Below are positions 1 to 9,216 of a stretch of DNA of 43,491 bases, piece by piece. Source of the stretch: an uncultured Lewinella sp. (GTDB lineage Bacteria > Bacteroidota > Bacteroidia > Chitinophagales > Saprospiraceae); NCBI GenBank assembly GCA_937949535.1, contig CALEDI010000100.1:1-43491 (forward strand), written 5' to 3'. Both the position numbers and the translations under genes were made by a program. The notes under the pieces were generated by a model, which had not been told where the DNA came from, did not search any database, and saw only the letters and a program-made list of their open reading frames with translations. Position 1 is the stretch's first letter, and every line of letters starts with the position of its first letter.

Positions 1-1
1 A

Positions 2-3000
2 AGCGTAGACATTACCACCACAGGGTCGTTCTGTGCCGATGGCACCGATGGCGTCATTGACCTGATGGCGACCGCCTCTGGCGGCGGCACCTTGGCTTGG
101 TCTGGCCCCGGCGTAACCGGAAGCCAGTTTGACCCCGCCGACTCCGGCCCCGGAATGCATACCATACGAGTGGTTTATACCGAAGGAACTTGCGATACCG
201 AAGATACAGTTGTGCTTGAGGTAGAAGGCACGCCATCGTCCGATTTCACCATCAGCACCGCCGCAGTCTGCGAAGGCGGAATGGCAACGATGACCTACGA
301 CGGCGACCCTACGGGCCTCACCTTCGTGTGGAACTTTGGCGCGGGGGCTACCCCCGCCACCGCCACCGGCGCAGGCCCACACCAAGTAACCTTCAATAAC
401 CCCGGAACCCAGACGGTTTCCCTCGTGGCCTCCAACGCCCAATGTACTGGCCCAACGGTAACCGAAACGTTGGAAATAGACGGCGTAATCGCGCCACCAA
501 CGATCGTTTGTGAAAACCTAGAGTTAGACCAAGTGGGCTTCAGTTGGAGCCACCCAACCGCCACCGACTTCAACGTAACGATCATCGACCAGCCAGTGGA
601 CGCAGTCGTGACCCAAGGCCCCAACGATATGCTCGTAACCGGCCTTGCCGAAGGAGAATCTGTAACCATCAGTGTTATAGCCCTCAACACCGGAGCCTGT
701 GGAGACTCGCAAGCAGCAGAACAGACCTGTGATACCCAAAACTGCCCAACCGTTGATGTTAATGTCCTTGATTTCGGGGCCGTCTGTGAAGGAGACGACA
801 CGGACGTACAGCTTGTCGCAACCGCCTCAGGAGCCCCGGGCGGTTCCTTCACTTGGGAGCAACAGGATGGTTCAACGTCTTCAATTTTCAATCCATCTTC
901 TGTTGCGGCCGGAACTTATTTCGTGGTCACTACCTACTCTGTGATGGATTGTAATTTCCGCGATACACTGGACATTGTAATAAACGCTCGCCCTTCTTCA
1001 AATTTCGATTTGCCCGACGGCCCAATCTGTACGGGAACCGAAGTTTTGGGCGCGGCCGCAGGTGCAGTGCAAGCCGGTTTCACGTACGACTTCTCTGCGC
1101 CTGGAGCCACCGTATCACCCGGAAACGACGCTGCATCTCGCAACTTTAGCTGGCCTGCTCCGGGGAGATACTTCGTCTCTCTGACGGTTACCTCTGCCGA
1201 CAACTGTGTGGGCGAAACCCTTACAGATAGTATTGACGTAGTTGCCCCGCCGCAGCCGCCCGTAGTGAGCTGTATGGCAACCGACGAAAACACGATCGTG
1301 TTCTCTTGGCCAGCCGTAGCCGACGCGGCATTCTATACCGTAACCCTTGAAGACGGAACGGAGGAGACAACTACCGATTTGGAATACACCGTAACCGGCC
1401 TTGCGCCCGGAGCGGACGTTACCATTGAGGTAACTGCCGACGCCAACAACGGTTGTGGGGATAGTGGCTCCATCGGGACGGTAACTTGTAATGCTTCGCC
1501 ATGTAATATCTTGGAAGCAGACCTTTCTTCCGTCCCCAACCAGATTTGTATCCTAGACGGAGACGAGTTTGTTAGCTTAACCGAAATAATGGTTGACGGA
1601 GAAAGCGGTGCAGGCAACTACACTTTCTCCGGAACGGGCGTTGCGCGAGATACCTTCTTTGCGTCGGCTGTTCCTTTTAATGAAGCCGGTACAACCTATA
1701 CGATTCGCTTAGAATACGAAGAGGCTGGGCCTTGTACCGTAGACACTACGTTTGATATTACCGTCTTTGAGCGACCAACAGCCTTTTTCATTGCTCCCGG
1801 GCCACTGTGCCTCGGAGACACTGCCCTCATCCGAGTAGGTGGCACCAACTTTGTTTCCGGTAATGACGTTGTTCCGGATTTTGCAGACGGCGTAGTAGTG
1901 CCCGATGGTGACCCTAACGATGCCAACTACCTCGTGCTATTTCCTACCGCAGGCTCCCGAACGATTACTGCTACGGTCATGAGCAACATCAGCGGTTGCC
2001 CGAGTTTGCCTACTACTTTAGACATTGAGGTAACAGGCCTGCTGCCTGCGCCGGTAGTTACTTGCGCGAGGCAGGAGCTTGATGCGGTACTGTTTACGTG
2101 GCCCGCAGTGGCAGGAGCAGAAGGCTACCGCGTGAGCATTAACGACGGTGCCTACGGAGCGGTACAGACCGAAACCGAATTCTTCGCTGATGGCCTTGCT
2201 TTAAATGAAAGCGTCACCATCAGGGTTGTTGCTGTACGCAATGGTACCAACTGCGACGAAAGCGTGCCGAGCACCGCCGTAGACTGCGCAGCAAGCGATT
2301 GCCCCAACGTGAGCCTTGCACCTGCGGCCGCGCAAACATCTTTCTGTAATGACGACGATACTGACCCTGTAGTACTGAACGATAACCTGGACGGCGACGA
2401 CGGTACAGGCACCCTGGAATGGGCTGGTAACGGCCTATTGGAGGATAACGGCGTGTTCTCTTTTGACCCGACCCTAGCGGGCGTTGGAACGCACACCCTG
2501 ACCGTTACTTATACCCAAGGTCCGCTCTGTACTTATTCCGCATCCATAACGATGACGGTCAATCCTTCACCTGTTGTTGGTATTGAACAAGAGACGAGCA
2601 TTACCTGTGCTGGTAGTACGGTTGCCTTCAGCCTAGCGGGAACCCCAGACCCCGCAACAACCTATGAATTTGACTTCGGCGGAGCCGGCGTGAACGACTT
2701 AGGCGGCGAGAACTACGAAGTCACGTTTGCTGCCGCAGGGGAATTTGAAATTCAGCTTACCGCCGAGCGCAATGGCTGTACTAGTACGACCTCAACGATG
2801 TTGGTGGTGGAAGAGGAAGTCTTTGCCGGAACGCCAGTTAGTGGTGTATTGGAAGTTTGCGCAAGTACTACGACTCCCATTGATTTGAGTAGCCGGATCG
2901 TCAATGCTTCGTCGGGCGGTACTTGGTCTGTCGTATCAGGGACCGTCCCGAATGGTAACCTGAACGGACCCGGAGCACCCGGTTTCCTCAACCCCGTGGG

Positions 3001-4168
3001 CTTGGCTGCCGGAAGTTACACCTTCTCTTACACCGTAGACGGCGGCGCATGCCCAGAAGGCACAGCGGAAGTGACGGTAGACCTGCTGTCTGCACCAGTA
3101 GCAGATGCTGGCCCTGCGCAACTGCTGAGCTGTACGATGGGGATGGTTAGCCTAGACGGCTCCAACTCTGAATCAGGAGATGGATATACCTACCTCTGGA
3201 CAAGCGACAACCCTAACGTGATGATCACAGATGCCGACCAGCCGATGGTTGACGTTGGCCAACCCGGCATCTACCAACTCAGGGTGACGAACGCTATCGG
3301 TTGTTCGTCTACTTCCGAGGTTGCGGTCACTGCTGAAACGGAAGCCCCAGTGATGGAACTTGAAGTGAGCAACATCACTTGTTTCTCTTCAGACAATGGT
3401 GCCATCAGCGTGACGAACGTGAACGGCGGCCGCCCGCCTTACCGCTTCAGCGTTAATGGTGAAGACCGTGGGCAGTCTACGCTTTTTGCTAACCTAGCTC
3501 CCGGGGCTTACGATGTCCAAATCACAGATAGCAACGGCTGTTTCAGCAATGTTGTCCTTGACCTTTCTGAACCAGACGAGCTGACGGTTCGCCTACAATT
3601 CCCCGGAGACAGCTCCACCACGACGGCGGGCACGGAAATCTTCATCACCGCTACCGTCAACGGAGGGAACCCACTAGATACCTTGCTCTGGCAGCCCGAT
3701 AGTATTACCACAGGTGACGGTATGAACGGCATCCAGTTTACCGCTAATGAAACACAGATGATCTCCGTAACGGTAGTGGATGAACTTGGCTGTACGGCGT
3801 CTGATCAGATGATGTTGCTGGTACGTAGAGACCGGCCGGTGTACTTCCCAACGGCCTTTAGCCCGAACGGAGACAATGTGAACGACATCTTCTTCATCGG
3901 TGCGGATCTCGATCAGGTTGACTTCATCTCAGACTTTTACATCTTCGACCGCTGGGGAGAAGCCGTTTTCACTGGCCCGCAAAACCGTTCTGATGGAATG
4001 GGAGCGGTTTCAGGCGAAGGCTTCTTGCCCAACGACCCAGCCTTCGGCTGGGATGGGATGCTGAACGGTACGATGCAGAACCCACAGGTGTTCGTTTATA
4101 CCGCAACCGTTCATTTCTCCGACGGAGAGGTGATTGTGTATAAGGGAGATTTTGTGTTGATGCGTTAG
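2..4168 (+). CDS. T9SS type B sorted surface adhesin, 5' end cut by window
   Basis: The frame is open from base 2, so the N-terminus lies outside the window; 1388 residues are visible. The C-terminal ~108 residues (from about 1280, with PTAFSPNGDNVNDIFF, FDRWGEAVF and a final GDFVLMR) form a gliding motility-associated CHU_C domain, the type B signal for export through the type IX secretion system and surface attachment. A SprB-like repeat lies around 1120-1195. Upstream, three tandem modules of about 260 residues begin near 169, 423 and 687, each starting with a Cys and an FN3-like strand pattern (FSW/FTW ... GL..GE.VTI) followed by PKD-like sequence. The likely role is adhesion or gliding at the cell surface; the ligand is unknown. 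Two copies of the 17-bp word sit in frame (1050 and 2317). The stop lies 8 bp from the convergent neighbour. Confidence 0.92.
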   Translation, partial: SVDITTTGSFCADGTDGVIDLMATASGGGTLAWSGPGVTGSQFDPADSGPGMHTIRVVYTEGTCDTEDTVVLEVEGTPSSDFTISTAAVCEGGMATMTYDGDPTGLTFVWNFGAGATPATATGAGPHQVTFNNPGTQTVSLVASNAQCTGPTVTETLEIDGVIAPPTIVCENLELDQVGFSWSHPTATDFNVTIIDQPVDAVVTQGPNDMLVTGLAEGESVTISVIALNTGACGDSQAAEQTCDTQNCPTVDVNVLDFGAVCEGDDTDVQLVATASGAPGGSFTWEQQDGSTSSIFNPSSVAAGTYFVVTTYSVMDCNFRDTLDIVINARPSSNFDLPDGPICTGTEVLGAAAGAVQAGFTYDFSAPGATVSPGNDAASRNFSWPAPGRYFVSLTVTSADNCVGETLTDSIDVVAPPQPPVVSCMATDENTIVFSWPAVADAAFYTVTLEDGTEETTTDLEYTVTGLAPGADVTIEVTADANNGCGDSGSIGTVTCNASPCNILEADLSSVPNQICILDGDEFVSLTEIMVDGESGAGNYTFSGTGVARDTFFASAVPFNEAGTTYTIRLEYEEAGPCTVDTTFDITVFERPTAFFIAPGPLCLGDTALIRVGGTNFVSGNDVVPDFADGVVVPDGDPNDANYLVLFPTAGSRTITATVMSNISGCPSLPTTLDIEVTGLLPAPVVTCARQELDAVLFTWPAVAGAEGYRVSINDGAYGAVQTETEFFADGLALNESVTIRVVAVRNGTNCDESVPSTAVDCAASDCPNVSLAPAAAQTSFCNDDDTDPVVLNDNLDGDDGTGTLEWAGNGLLEDNGVFSFDPTLAGVGTHTLTVTYTQGPLCTYSASITMTVNPSPVVGIEQETSITCAGSTVAFSLAGTPDPATTYEFDFGGAGVNDLGGENYEVTFAAAGEFEIQLTAERNGCTSTTSTMLVVEEEVFAGTPVSGVLEVCASTTTPIDLSSRIVNASSGGTWSVVSGTVPNGNLNGPGAPGFLNPVGLAAGSYTFSYTVDGGACPEGTAEVTVDLLSAPVADAGPAQLLSCTMGMVSLDGSNSESGDGYTYLWTSDNPNVMITDADQPMVDVGQPGIYQLRVTNAIGCSSTSEVAVTAETEAPVMELEVSNITCFSSDNGAISVTNVNGGRPPYRFSVNGEDRGQSTLFANLAPGAYDVQITDSNGCFSNVVLDLSEPDELTVRLQFPGDSSTTTAGTEIFITATVNGGNPLDTLLWQPDSITTGDGMNGIQFTANETQMISVTVVDELGCTASDQMMLLVRRDRPVYFPTAFSPNGDNVNDIFFIGADLDQVDFISDFYIFDRWGEAVFTGPQNRSDGMGAVSGEGFLPNDPAFGWDGMLNGTMQNPQVFVYTATVHFSDGEVIVYKGDFVLMR
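1050..1066 (+). repeat. 17-bp word, exact copy
   Basis: GCGCGGCCGCAGGTGCA inside the T9SS adhesin gene, read as Gly/Ala-rich sequence (GAAAGAV) in the second of three homologous modules. Confidence 0.95.
2317..2333 (-). repeat. 17-bp word, exact copy (reverse orientation)
   Basis: TGCACCTGCGGCCGCGC inside the T9SS adhesin gene, read as APAAAQ in the third module. The spacing between flanking Cys residues equals that of module 2, so the word adds no length. Confidence 0.95.
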
Positions 4169-4176
4169 GCACGCGC

Positions 4177-4629
4177 TTATTCGCGTACGAAGAACCGTTT
4201 CTGCCCGTCTCGCCGGTCGCGGAGAACCAGTTCGTCGCGGTCGCTGAATACGATGGCGTAGGGAATGCGCTGGGTAGCGTTGTAAGACCTTCGGGAGTAG
4301 CGGCCGTAGCGTTGCGGCACAGCGGAGGCTCTGCGGGGGCGGTCTACGGTCAGGGTTAGGTTTCCGGATCGGTAGTCTGCACTCCAACGGCCTAGGAATC
4401 GGCGATCTGGGGCGTAGCGGGTTCGGCCGGGGCGGATTTCCTCGAAGTAGCCGTCGGGTTCCAGAATTAGGGTTGTTCGTTTGGGTTGCCGGTTTACTGG
4501 TAGGGGTTGCCCCCAGCGGTCGAGGCTGGTTTCTAGCCAAACGCCGTCTAGCGCTGGCCCCCGGCCGCGTTGGGCAGAGGCGGGCAATGAAATGATGATT
4601 AGTAGGGACGCAATTAGTAGGGAACGCAT
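4177..4629 (-). CDS. Small secreted basic protein, unknown function
   Basis: 150 residues starting at the ATG that opens a clear Sec signal peptide (MRSLLIASLLIIISLPASAQ); a GTG 24 bases upstream is less likely because it would put a polar extension in front of the signal. The mature part is Arg-rich and contains LDGVWLET and LGRWSADY, a pattern seen in small lipocalin-like or META-like beta proteins of Bacteroidota, but I do not recognise a named family. It converges with the T9SS adhesin gene, leaving 8 bp between the stops and no room for a dedicated terminator. It is probably monocistronic. Confidence 0.75.
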   Translation of the reverse strand: MRSLLIASLLIIISLPASAQRGRGPALDGVWLETSLDRWGQPLPVNRQPKRTTLILEPDGYFEEIRPGRTRYAPDRRFLGRWSADYRSGNLTLTVDRPRRASAVPQRYGRYSRRSYNATQRIPYAIVFSDRDELVLRDRRDGQKRFFVRE

Positions 4630-5040
4630 TGTTTTGAGGTTTTTGGTTGCCACTAATAACCGTACCTCAGGGAGACTTTGCTCTCTTTCTCATTGGTTTT
4701 AAAGCAAGTTTAACCACTTACTAAACAAAATGTAAAAACCCACACGCTCCTCCCGGAGCGGTTTGACTCCTCAAAAAAAACATGGTTGGGATAGCTGGCC
4801 TGGTTCGGTAATCCCCTTGTCTTAATAACTGGTTTGCACCAGCTTTCGGAAGCCTGACAAGTCAAAGGCTTTGAGGCCCGCCCTAGACAGGCCGAAGTCA
4901 CTTCCCAATTTAAATAAACTGTAGGGTCAACCAGAATTGGGGGGTAGCGTGTGGTTGTACTGCAAACATCGTTCTGGGCTTATTGTTTTATGCCTTGTTG
5001 GTAGAGTGGAAGTTAATAAGTTGCTGGATTTAGCAATCAT

Positions 5041-5115
5041 CGTTCAGCGATCAGGGTTTAGGCGACCGAATACAACAGCGGTAGCCTGAACGCTGAACCC
5101 TGATCGCTGAATGCC
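5041..5115 (-). repeat. Dispersed palindromic repeat, copy A
   Basis: Two perfect 16-bp inverted arms (5043-5058 and 5096-5111) enclose a smaller imperfect hairpin (AGGC.ACCG / CGGT.GCCT). Read on the minus strand it contains TTCAGGCTACCGCTGTT, the core shared with five other intergenic copies near 14.35, 25.14, 31.88, 38.36 and 39.91 kb. Confidence 0.8.
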
Positions 5116-5144
5116 AAATTCTAACCTAAATCAGACCAAATCAC

Positions 5145-5152
5145 TACCTTGC
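5145..5152 (+). promoter_or_regulatory. -7 box upstream of acyltransferase
   Basis: TACCTTGC resembles the Bacteroidota TAnnTTTG element and ends 8 nt before the ATG at 5161, so the transcript would have almost no leader. Confidence 0.45.
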
Positions 5153-5160
5153 TTCTCATC

Positions 5161-6237
5161 ATGGAGCAAAGAATACAATCAATAGACATCCTGCGCGGCA
5201 TCACTATTGCCGCGATGATGCTCGTCAATAACCCCGGAAGCTGGGGCAGTGTGTACAGTCCGTTTCTACACGCCGACTGGCATGGGTATACGCCAACCGA
5301 TCTGGTATTTCCCTTCTTCCTCTTCATCGTTGGTTGTTCGATCGCCTTTGCGTACCGCAACAGAGCGCCTTCTCCGAAGGTCTACAAAAAGGTTACGGTG
5401 CGGACCTTGAAACTGGTAGCATTGGGGATTTTCCTTGGGGCGTTTACCTTGTCTTTCCCCTTCGTGAAAGACTGGGCAGATATTCGCTTGCCGGGGGTGC
5501 TTCAACGGATCGGCTTGGCTTTTTTCTTTGCGGCCATTATTGCCCTGAACGCCAACTGGAAGACGATCATTGGCGTGGTCGTGGTCTTACTCTTCGGCTA
5601 TTACGGCATTATGGGCTTTCTACCGCTCCCCGACGGTTCGGCTCCAACCTTTGAGCGCGCACCGAACAACTGGGCGATGTATTTCGATAAGCTGGTGCTC
5701 GGCTCACATACTTGGAAGCCAGACTACGACCCCGAAGGCTTACTGAGCACACTCCCGAGCATCGCTACCGCACTGATCGGGGTGCTCACGGGGCGTTTCT
5801 TGCTGGCAAAAGACGCTGGTGGGAAGACGATGAAACTCGCCTTAGCCGGAGCCGGATTGCTGATCGGTGGGCACTTGTGGGGTTTTGTCTTCCCGATCAA
5901 TAAGGCGCTCTGGAGCAGCAGTTTCGTGTTGGTGACTGCGGGCTGGGCGTTGCTGTGCTTGTCGTTGATTTACTATGTCACGGACGTGAAGGGACGCTCG
6001 GTGGGGGATACCTTCAAGAAGGTTGGCGCCAATGCGCTCATCCTTTATTTTCTGTCCAGTTTCATTTCGAAGGTGTTTGGCATTACCGGCTTGCACGGCT
6101 GGTTGTACGAGAACATTTACGCCCACGACTTCATAGCTCCGAAGCTGAGCAGCTTGCTGTACGGGCTTTCGGTGATGGGTTTTTACATTTTGCTTGGGCT
6201 TTGGCTTTACCGGCGTAGGATATTTGTTAGGGTGTAA
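5161..6237 (+). CDS. Membrane acyltransferase, COG4299 / heparan-alpha-glucosaminide N-acetyltransferase-like
   Basis: 358 residues starting at MEQRIQSIDILRG. This opening, followed by NNPGSWGSVY, a conserved His-Ala-Asp-Trp-His segment and TDLVFPFFLFIVG, is typical of the DUF5009/DUF1624 group related to NagX and to the lysosomal transmembrane acetyltransferase HGSNAT. About ten hydrophobic segments run through the protein, placing it in the inner membrane. Family knowledge suggests transfer of an acyl group across the membrane to a sugar, often in amino-sugar use, but nothing nearby confirms a substrate. The ATG at 5161 is preferred over an in-frame TTG 12 bases upstream that overlaps the -7 box. 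No partner genes adjoin it. Confidence 0.82.
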   Translation: MEQRIQSIDILRGITIAAMMLVNNPGSWGSVYSPFLHADWHGYTPTDLVFPFFLFIVGCSIAFAYRNRAPSPKVYKKVTVRTLKLVALGIFLGAFTLSFPFVKDWADIRLPGVLQRIGLAFFFAAIIALNANWKTIIGVVVVLLFGYYGIMGFLPLPDGSAPTFERAPNNWAMYFDKLVLGSHTWKPDYDPEGLLSTLPSIATALIGVLTGRFLLAKDAGGKTMKLALAGAGLLIGGHLWGFVFPINKALWSSSFVLVTAGWALLCLSLIYYVTDVKGRSVGDTFKKVGANALILYFLSSFISKVFGITGLHGWLYENIYAHDFIAPKLSSLLYGLSVMGFYILLGLWLYRRRIFVRV

Positions 6238-6256
6238 GTGCTCCTTAACCCACCCT

Positions 6257-6277
6257 GCACCTGCGCCCCGTCGCCCT
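6257..6277. repeat. 21-bp repeat shared with 29544-29564
   Basis: Begins GCACCTGCG, like the 17-bp word, but continues into CCGTCGCCCT. It matches 29544-29564 at 20 of 21 bases. It lies 19 nt after the acyltransferase stop and upstream of the lipoprotein gene. Confidence 0.8.
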
Positions 6278-6364
6278 GATGAAGAAGGTGCTAAAAGCAT
6301 AGTTATAGCTACGTTAAAAAAGGCCAAGCTTCTTGGCCCCGCTTTTATTCCCCATCGGAAAACC

Positions 6365-6372
6365 TTACTTTG
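6365..6372 (+). promoter_or_regulatory. -7 box upstream of lipoprotein gene
   Basis: TTACTTTG matches TAnnTTTG at 7 of 8 positions and lies about 60 nt before the chosen ATG at 6433. Confidence 0.4.
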
Positions 6373-6432
6373 TTGACCAAATTGTTGGTGAGACACACGC
6401 ACCAATCATTGTTTAACCCAAACCCTTCTACC

Positions 6433-7506
6433 ATGACCTTCGTTACCCGTATTCTTTTTTTATGCCTCCTGAGCGTGAGCTTCTTCTCCTGCATCGAGAA
6501 GGTTGACACCACCATTAGGCCTTCTACCGAGCCTGGTTGGACGCTTGAACCAGAAGACCCTGCCACCACAGAAGTTGGACAATTCAGGATAGGCTCAAAT
6601 ACCGTTGAGCTGGCGCATGCCTACATACACACTTCGCCCGCGCCTGAGGGCGAAAACTTTCAGCACCATATCGTGCTCAGTAGCGAAGACGTATTGGTTG
6701 ATGGAGACCTGCGCAGTAGCCGCGAAATACCAACGATTGCGCTCTTGCTGGAGTCTTCTAGCTCATCACCTATTGGCAATTTTACCGTAGCTGCTGGTTC
6801 ATTACTTGATGCCAATGGATCGCGTGCTTATGCTGTTTCCCGTGGCAATTTCCTGCTGCGCGGCCTGGAGTTTGACAGCGGCAGTAGCGTTACCATCACG
6901 GCCAACGGCGATGAGTTTGTGATTAAGGCAGACATACGGCACAATACGGTATCCTACTACACCTTTAACGGTGTATACGAAGGCTCCGTTTTGCCCATCG
7001 CGTCAGGCGGTGCCGGAGGCAACGAACCCGAAGTTATTGATCCGGAGTTATTCACCGGCGACAACTTCATGACCCACAACGACCAACCGTTTGATTTAAC
7101 CGATGCTTACGTCTCTTTCGATGGTTCAAGCTACCGGCTTTACTTGTCTGACCGTCCGGTATTTGTTGCTAACGAACTGACCGGCACGAGCAACGTAATG
7201 TTGCTATTCCTTTCAGCCGACAGCAACGGCGACGTAGCGCCTGGCCGTCATACAATCAGTGACGACTCCTTTGGCGACGAAGGTTACTTCTTTGCTGCTA
7301 CAAACGGTAGTGCAATCCGAAGTTCCTACTTCTGCCGAAACATGAACTTCGACACCAACCGGGCCGACGATGACGAACCGATGGATACCGGCGAAACCCT
7401 CGTGAGCGTAGACGGCGACAACGTCAGCATCAAGTTCAGCTACACTTCCGCGCGCGGCGCGGAGGTACAGGGAGAGTACCACGGCCAGATCGTGAAGGCT
7501 GACTAA
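6433..7506 (+). CDS. Lipoprotein with two beta-rich repeats, unknown function
   Basis: 357 residues. The ATG at 6433 gives a compact lipoprotein signal ending in SFFSC (lipid-anchored Cys20). A TTG further upstream would place the signal 21 residues in, so it was rejected. Two homologous halves follow (about 45-200 and 225-355), each containing a G/D-N-x-x-x-H/L-x-D/H-AY opening, a segment of aliphatic strands and a closing Y-x-F-x-G-x-Y/Y-H-G pattern. They look like a duplicated beta domain of outer-membrane or periplasmic type. I do not recognise the family. The last 71 bp overlap, tail to tail, the 3' end of the NadR-like gene on the other strand. Confidence 0.75.
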   Translation: MTFVTRILFLCLLSVSFFSCIEKVDTTIRPSTEPGWTLEPEDPATTEVGQFRIGSNTVELAHAYIHTSPAPEGENFQHHIVLSSEDVLVDGDLRSSREIPTIALLLESSSSSPIGNFTVAAGSLLDANGSRAYAVSRGNFLLRGLEFDSGSSVTITANGDEFVIKADIRHNTVSYYTFNGVYEGSVLPIASGGAGGNEPEVIDPELFTGDNFMTHNDQPFDLTDAYVSFDGSSYRLYLSDRPVFVANELTGTSNVMLLFLSADSNGDVAPGRHTISDDSFGDEGYFFAATNGSAIRSSYFCRNMNFDTNRADDDEPMDTGETLVSVDGDNVSIKFSYTSARGAEVQGEYHGQIVKAD

Positions 7507-7999
7507 AAGCTGCGATCGCCCGTAAAGCGATTCCCAAACGATCCGCCCCAGAAACTTCGGTTACGGGCTTGCCCGCAAGCACTTCTCGGTACCGCTTCAA
7601 CAGTTGCTCCCGCTGCTGTGGGCTTGGGGCTTCGCGCAGCGGATCTGGGGCCCACGGCAAATCGGGCAAGCAGAGCAAAACCAAGTCGTAGGGGCGGGCC
7701 TCGGAGGCAGACTTTATCGCTTCGGGGCACCGGCCGTACTTCACCTCGGCCCAAACCTGCACCACTTCCGGCCCGGTATCACAGACAACGAAAGAAGCCG
7801 AAGACGCACGCGCTGCATCTTCGGCTTCTGCTTGTTTGGCCCAGATCTTTGGCAGATCGACCTCGGTGTATTGGCCATCTCTGGCCTCTAGGTAATCCCG
7901 TGCGGCTTCCGCCACGAAGAGACCGTCTAAGGCCCAAGCAAGCTCCCGCGCGAGGGTGGTTTTTCCGGAGGATTCGGGGCCGGTTATTAGGATGGTCAT
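7436..7999 (-). CDS. NadR-like P-loop kinase (AAA family ATPase)
   Basis: 187 residues from the ATG at 7999, which immediately opens MTILITGPESSGKTTLA, a Walker A loop at residues 7-15. The pattern GPESSGKTT, then EAARDYL, then CDTGPEVVQVWAEVKYG is that of the C-terminal ribosylnicotinamide kinase domain of NadR and the stand-alone homologues common in Bacteroidota. The likely reaction is ATP-dependent phosphorylation of nicotinamide riboside or a related small molecule in NAD salvage; the substrate is inferred. The frame stays open upstream through a heptamer array, which would encode a CNLQPAT-type low-complexity tail, so the first Met before the P-loop was chosen. The last ~20 residues overlap the convergent lipoprotein gene. 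Confidence 0.75.
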   Translation of the reverse strand: MTILITGPESSGKTTLARELAWALDGLFVAEAARDYLEARDGQYTEVDLPKIWAKQAEAEDAARASSASFVVCDTGPEVVQVWAEVKYGRCPEAIKSASEARPYDLVLLCLPDLPWAPDPLREAPSPQQREQLLKRYREVLAGKPVTEVSGADRLGIALRAIAAFSQPSRSGRGTLPVPPRRARKCS

Positions 8000-8003
8000 G
8001 GGA

Positions 8004-8140
8004 GGTTGCAAGTTGCAGGTTGCGGGTTGCAAGTTACAGGTTGCAGGTTGCAGGTTGCAAGTTACAGGTTGCGGGTTGCAGGTTGGCCTGTCACGCATGC
8101 TACACGGCAACCTGCAACTTGCAACCTGCAACCTGCAACT
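8004..8140. repeat. Inverted heptamer array (RGTTGCR units)
   Basis: Eleven consecutive 7-bp units (GGTTGCA, AGTTGCA, AGTTACA, GGTTGCG) fill 8004-8080. After a short spacer, at least four units run in the opposite orientation up to 8140. The array lies between the stop codon of the SPFH gene, which it touches, and the start codon of the NadR-like gene, 4 bp away. The two halves can pair into a long imperfect hairpin. The same heptamers reappear at 31934-31975. Confidence 0.92.
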
Positions 8141-9109
8141 TTAACGCTTCAATTCAATCTTCTCCTTCACCTTCTTGGCCTTCAGGGCGTCGGTGGCGGT
8201 TTTCATCTCTTCGCCCATTTGCTGGCTGGCGATGAAGCTGGCCGTCATTTGGCTGAGCATATCGGAGCCGGCGTTGGGAGAGTTGGGGAGCATGATGAGG
8301 TTGGAGTTCACGTTCTCGCCCATACTTTGCAGGGTATCGTAGTGTTGGGTAACGACGATGAGGGCGGAGGCCTCTTGGCTGTTGATGCCTACGGAGTTGA
8401 GGATGTCAACGGACTCTTCGAGGCCCTTGGCGATCTCGCGACGCTGGTCGGCAATACCTTGACCTTGGAGGCGCTTAGACTCGGCTTCGGCCTTGGCTTT
8501 AGCCACGATGCGGATGCGGTCGGCTTCGGCTTCGTGCTCGGCGGCAAGCTTTTCGCGCTCGGCGGCGTTGATCCGGTTCATGGCGGACTTTACGGTCGCG
8601 TCGGGGTCAATGTCGGTTACGAGGGCACGGACGATGTTGTAGCCGTAGCTTTCCATGGCGTCCTGAAGTTCGGATTTGATGGCGTTGGCGATGTCGTCTT
8701 TACGCTCGAAAACATCGTCGAGTTTCATCTTTGGCACCTCGGCACGGACTACATCGAAGATGTAGGAGTTGATTTGCTCGTCGGCGTTGGCGAGTTTATA
8801 GAAAGCGTCGTAAACACTGTCTTCACTAACGACATACTGAACGCCTACTTTCAGTTTTACGAATACGTTGTCCTTTGTTTTGGTCTCAACGTTTACGTCG
8901 AGCTGGCGAACTTTGAGGCTCATCTTGCCCGCTACGCGGTCAATGAAGGGGATTTTGAAGTGAAGCCCCGGGCCGCGGATGCTACTGAAACGGCCTAGCC
9001 GTTCGAGTACCGCCATCGATTGCTGCTTCACGGTAAAGAAGGCTCCGTTGAAGATTAAGAATGCGAGAAAGGCAAAGAAGCCAAAAAACGCAATTGGTAA
9101 CTGGTCCAT
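8141..9109 (-). CDS. SPFH/band 7 (stomatin-like) membrane protein
   Basis: 322 residues. One N-terminal membrane segment (about 5-27) is followed by the stomatin-type SPFH domain (LERLGRFSSIRGPGLHFKIPF, then VETKTKDNVFV). After that comes a long Ala/Glu/Lys-rich coiled coil around 195-265 (AEREKLAAEHEAEADR) and a polar tail. This is the layout of QmcA/YbbK-like paraslipins, which oligomerise at the inner membrane and organise lipid domains or modulate membrane proteases. No NfeD partner is adjacent, which is unusual for some members of the group. The NadR-like gene lies downstream on the same strand, so they may be co-transcribed across the heptamer array. Confidence 0.9.
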   Translation of the reverse strand: MDQLPIAFFGFFAFLAFLIFNGAFFTVKQQSMAVLERLGRFSSIRGPGLHFKIPFIDRVAGKMSLKVRQLDVNVETKTKDNVFVKLKVGVQYVVSEDSVYDAFYKLANADEQINSYIFDVVRAEVPKMKLDDVFERKDDIANAIKSELQDAMESYGYNIVRALVTDIDPDATVKSAMNRINAAEREKLAAEHEAEADRIRIVAKAKAEAESKRLQGQGIADQRREIAKGLEESVDILNSVGINSQEASALIVVTQHYDTLQSMGENVNSNLIMLPNSPNAGSDMLSQMTASFIASQQMGEEMKTATDALKAKKVKEKIELKR

Positions 9110-9216
9110 GGGTTTTGATTTTTTTGATGATGAGCCAATATAAGGTTATCAACAGTAAAGTAGTTGAAATGTACCCTGCTGATTACGACCAACAGGCTAA
9201 TATGATAGATCAAGGG

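Larger units (their letters stand above)
4630..5160. other. Intergenic region between divergent genes
   Basis: About 530 bp without a convincing gene. It carries the upstream sequence of the small secreted protein on the left, the palindromic repeat copy at 5041-5115, and a -7 box just before the acyltransferase start. Confidence 0.7.

Noticed and set aside
1050-1066. NotI-containing word as a cloning or adapter artefact
   Set aside because: Copies differ in flank and orientation, some are diverged, and they are in frame in long conserved genes.
8004-8140. CRISPR-like array
   Set aside because: Units are 7 bp with no spacers; this is a tandem heptamer tract, not a CRISPR.
8006-8998. Long plus-strand open frame opposite the SPFH gene (330 codons)
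   Set aside because: Antisense shadow of a clear family protein; its start lies in the heptamer array and its composition is the mirror of the real gene.
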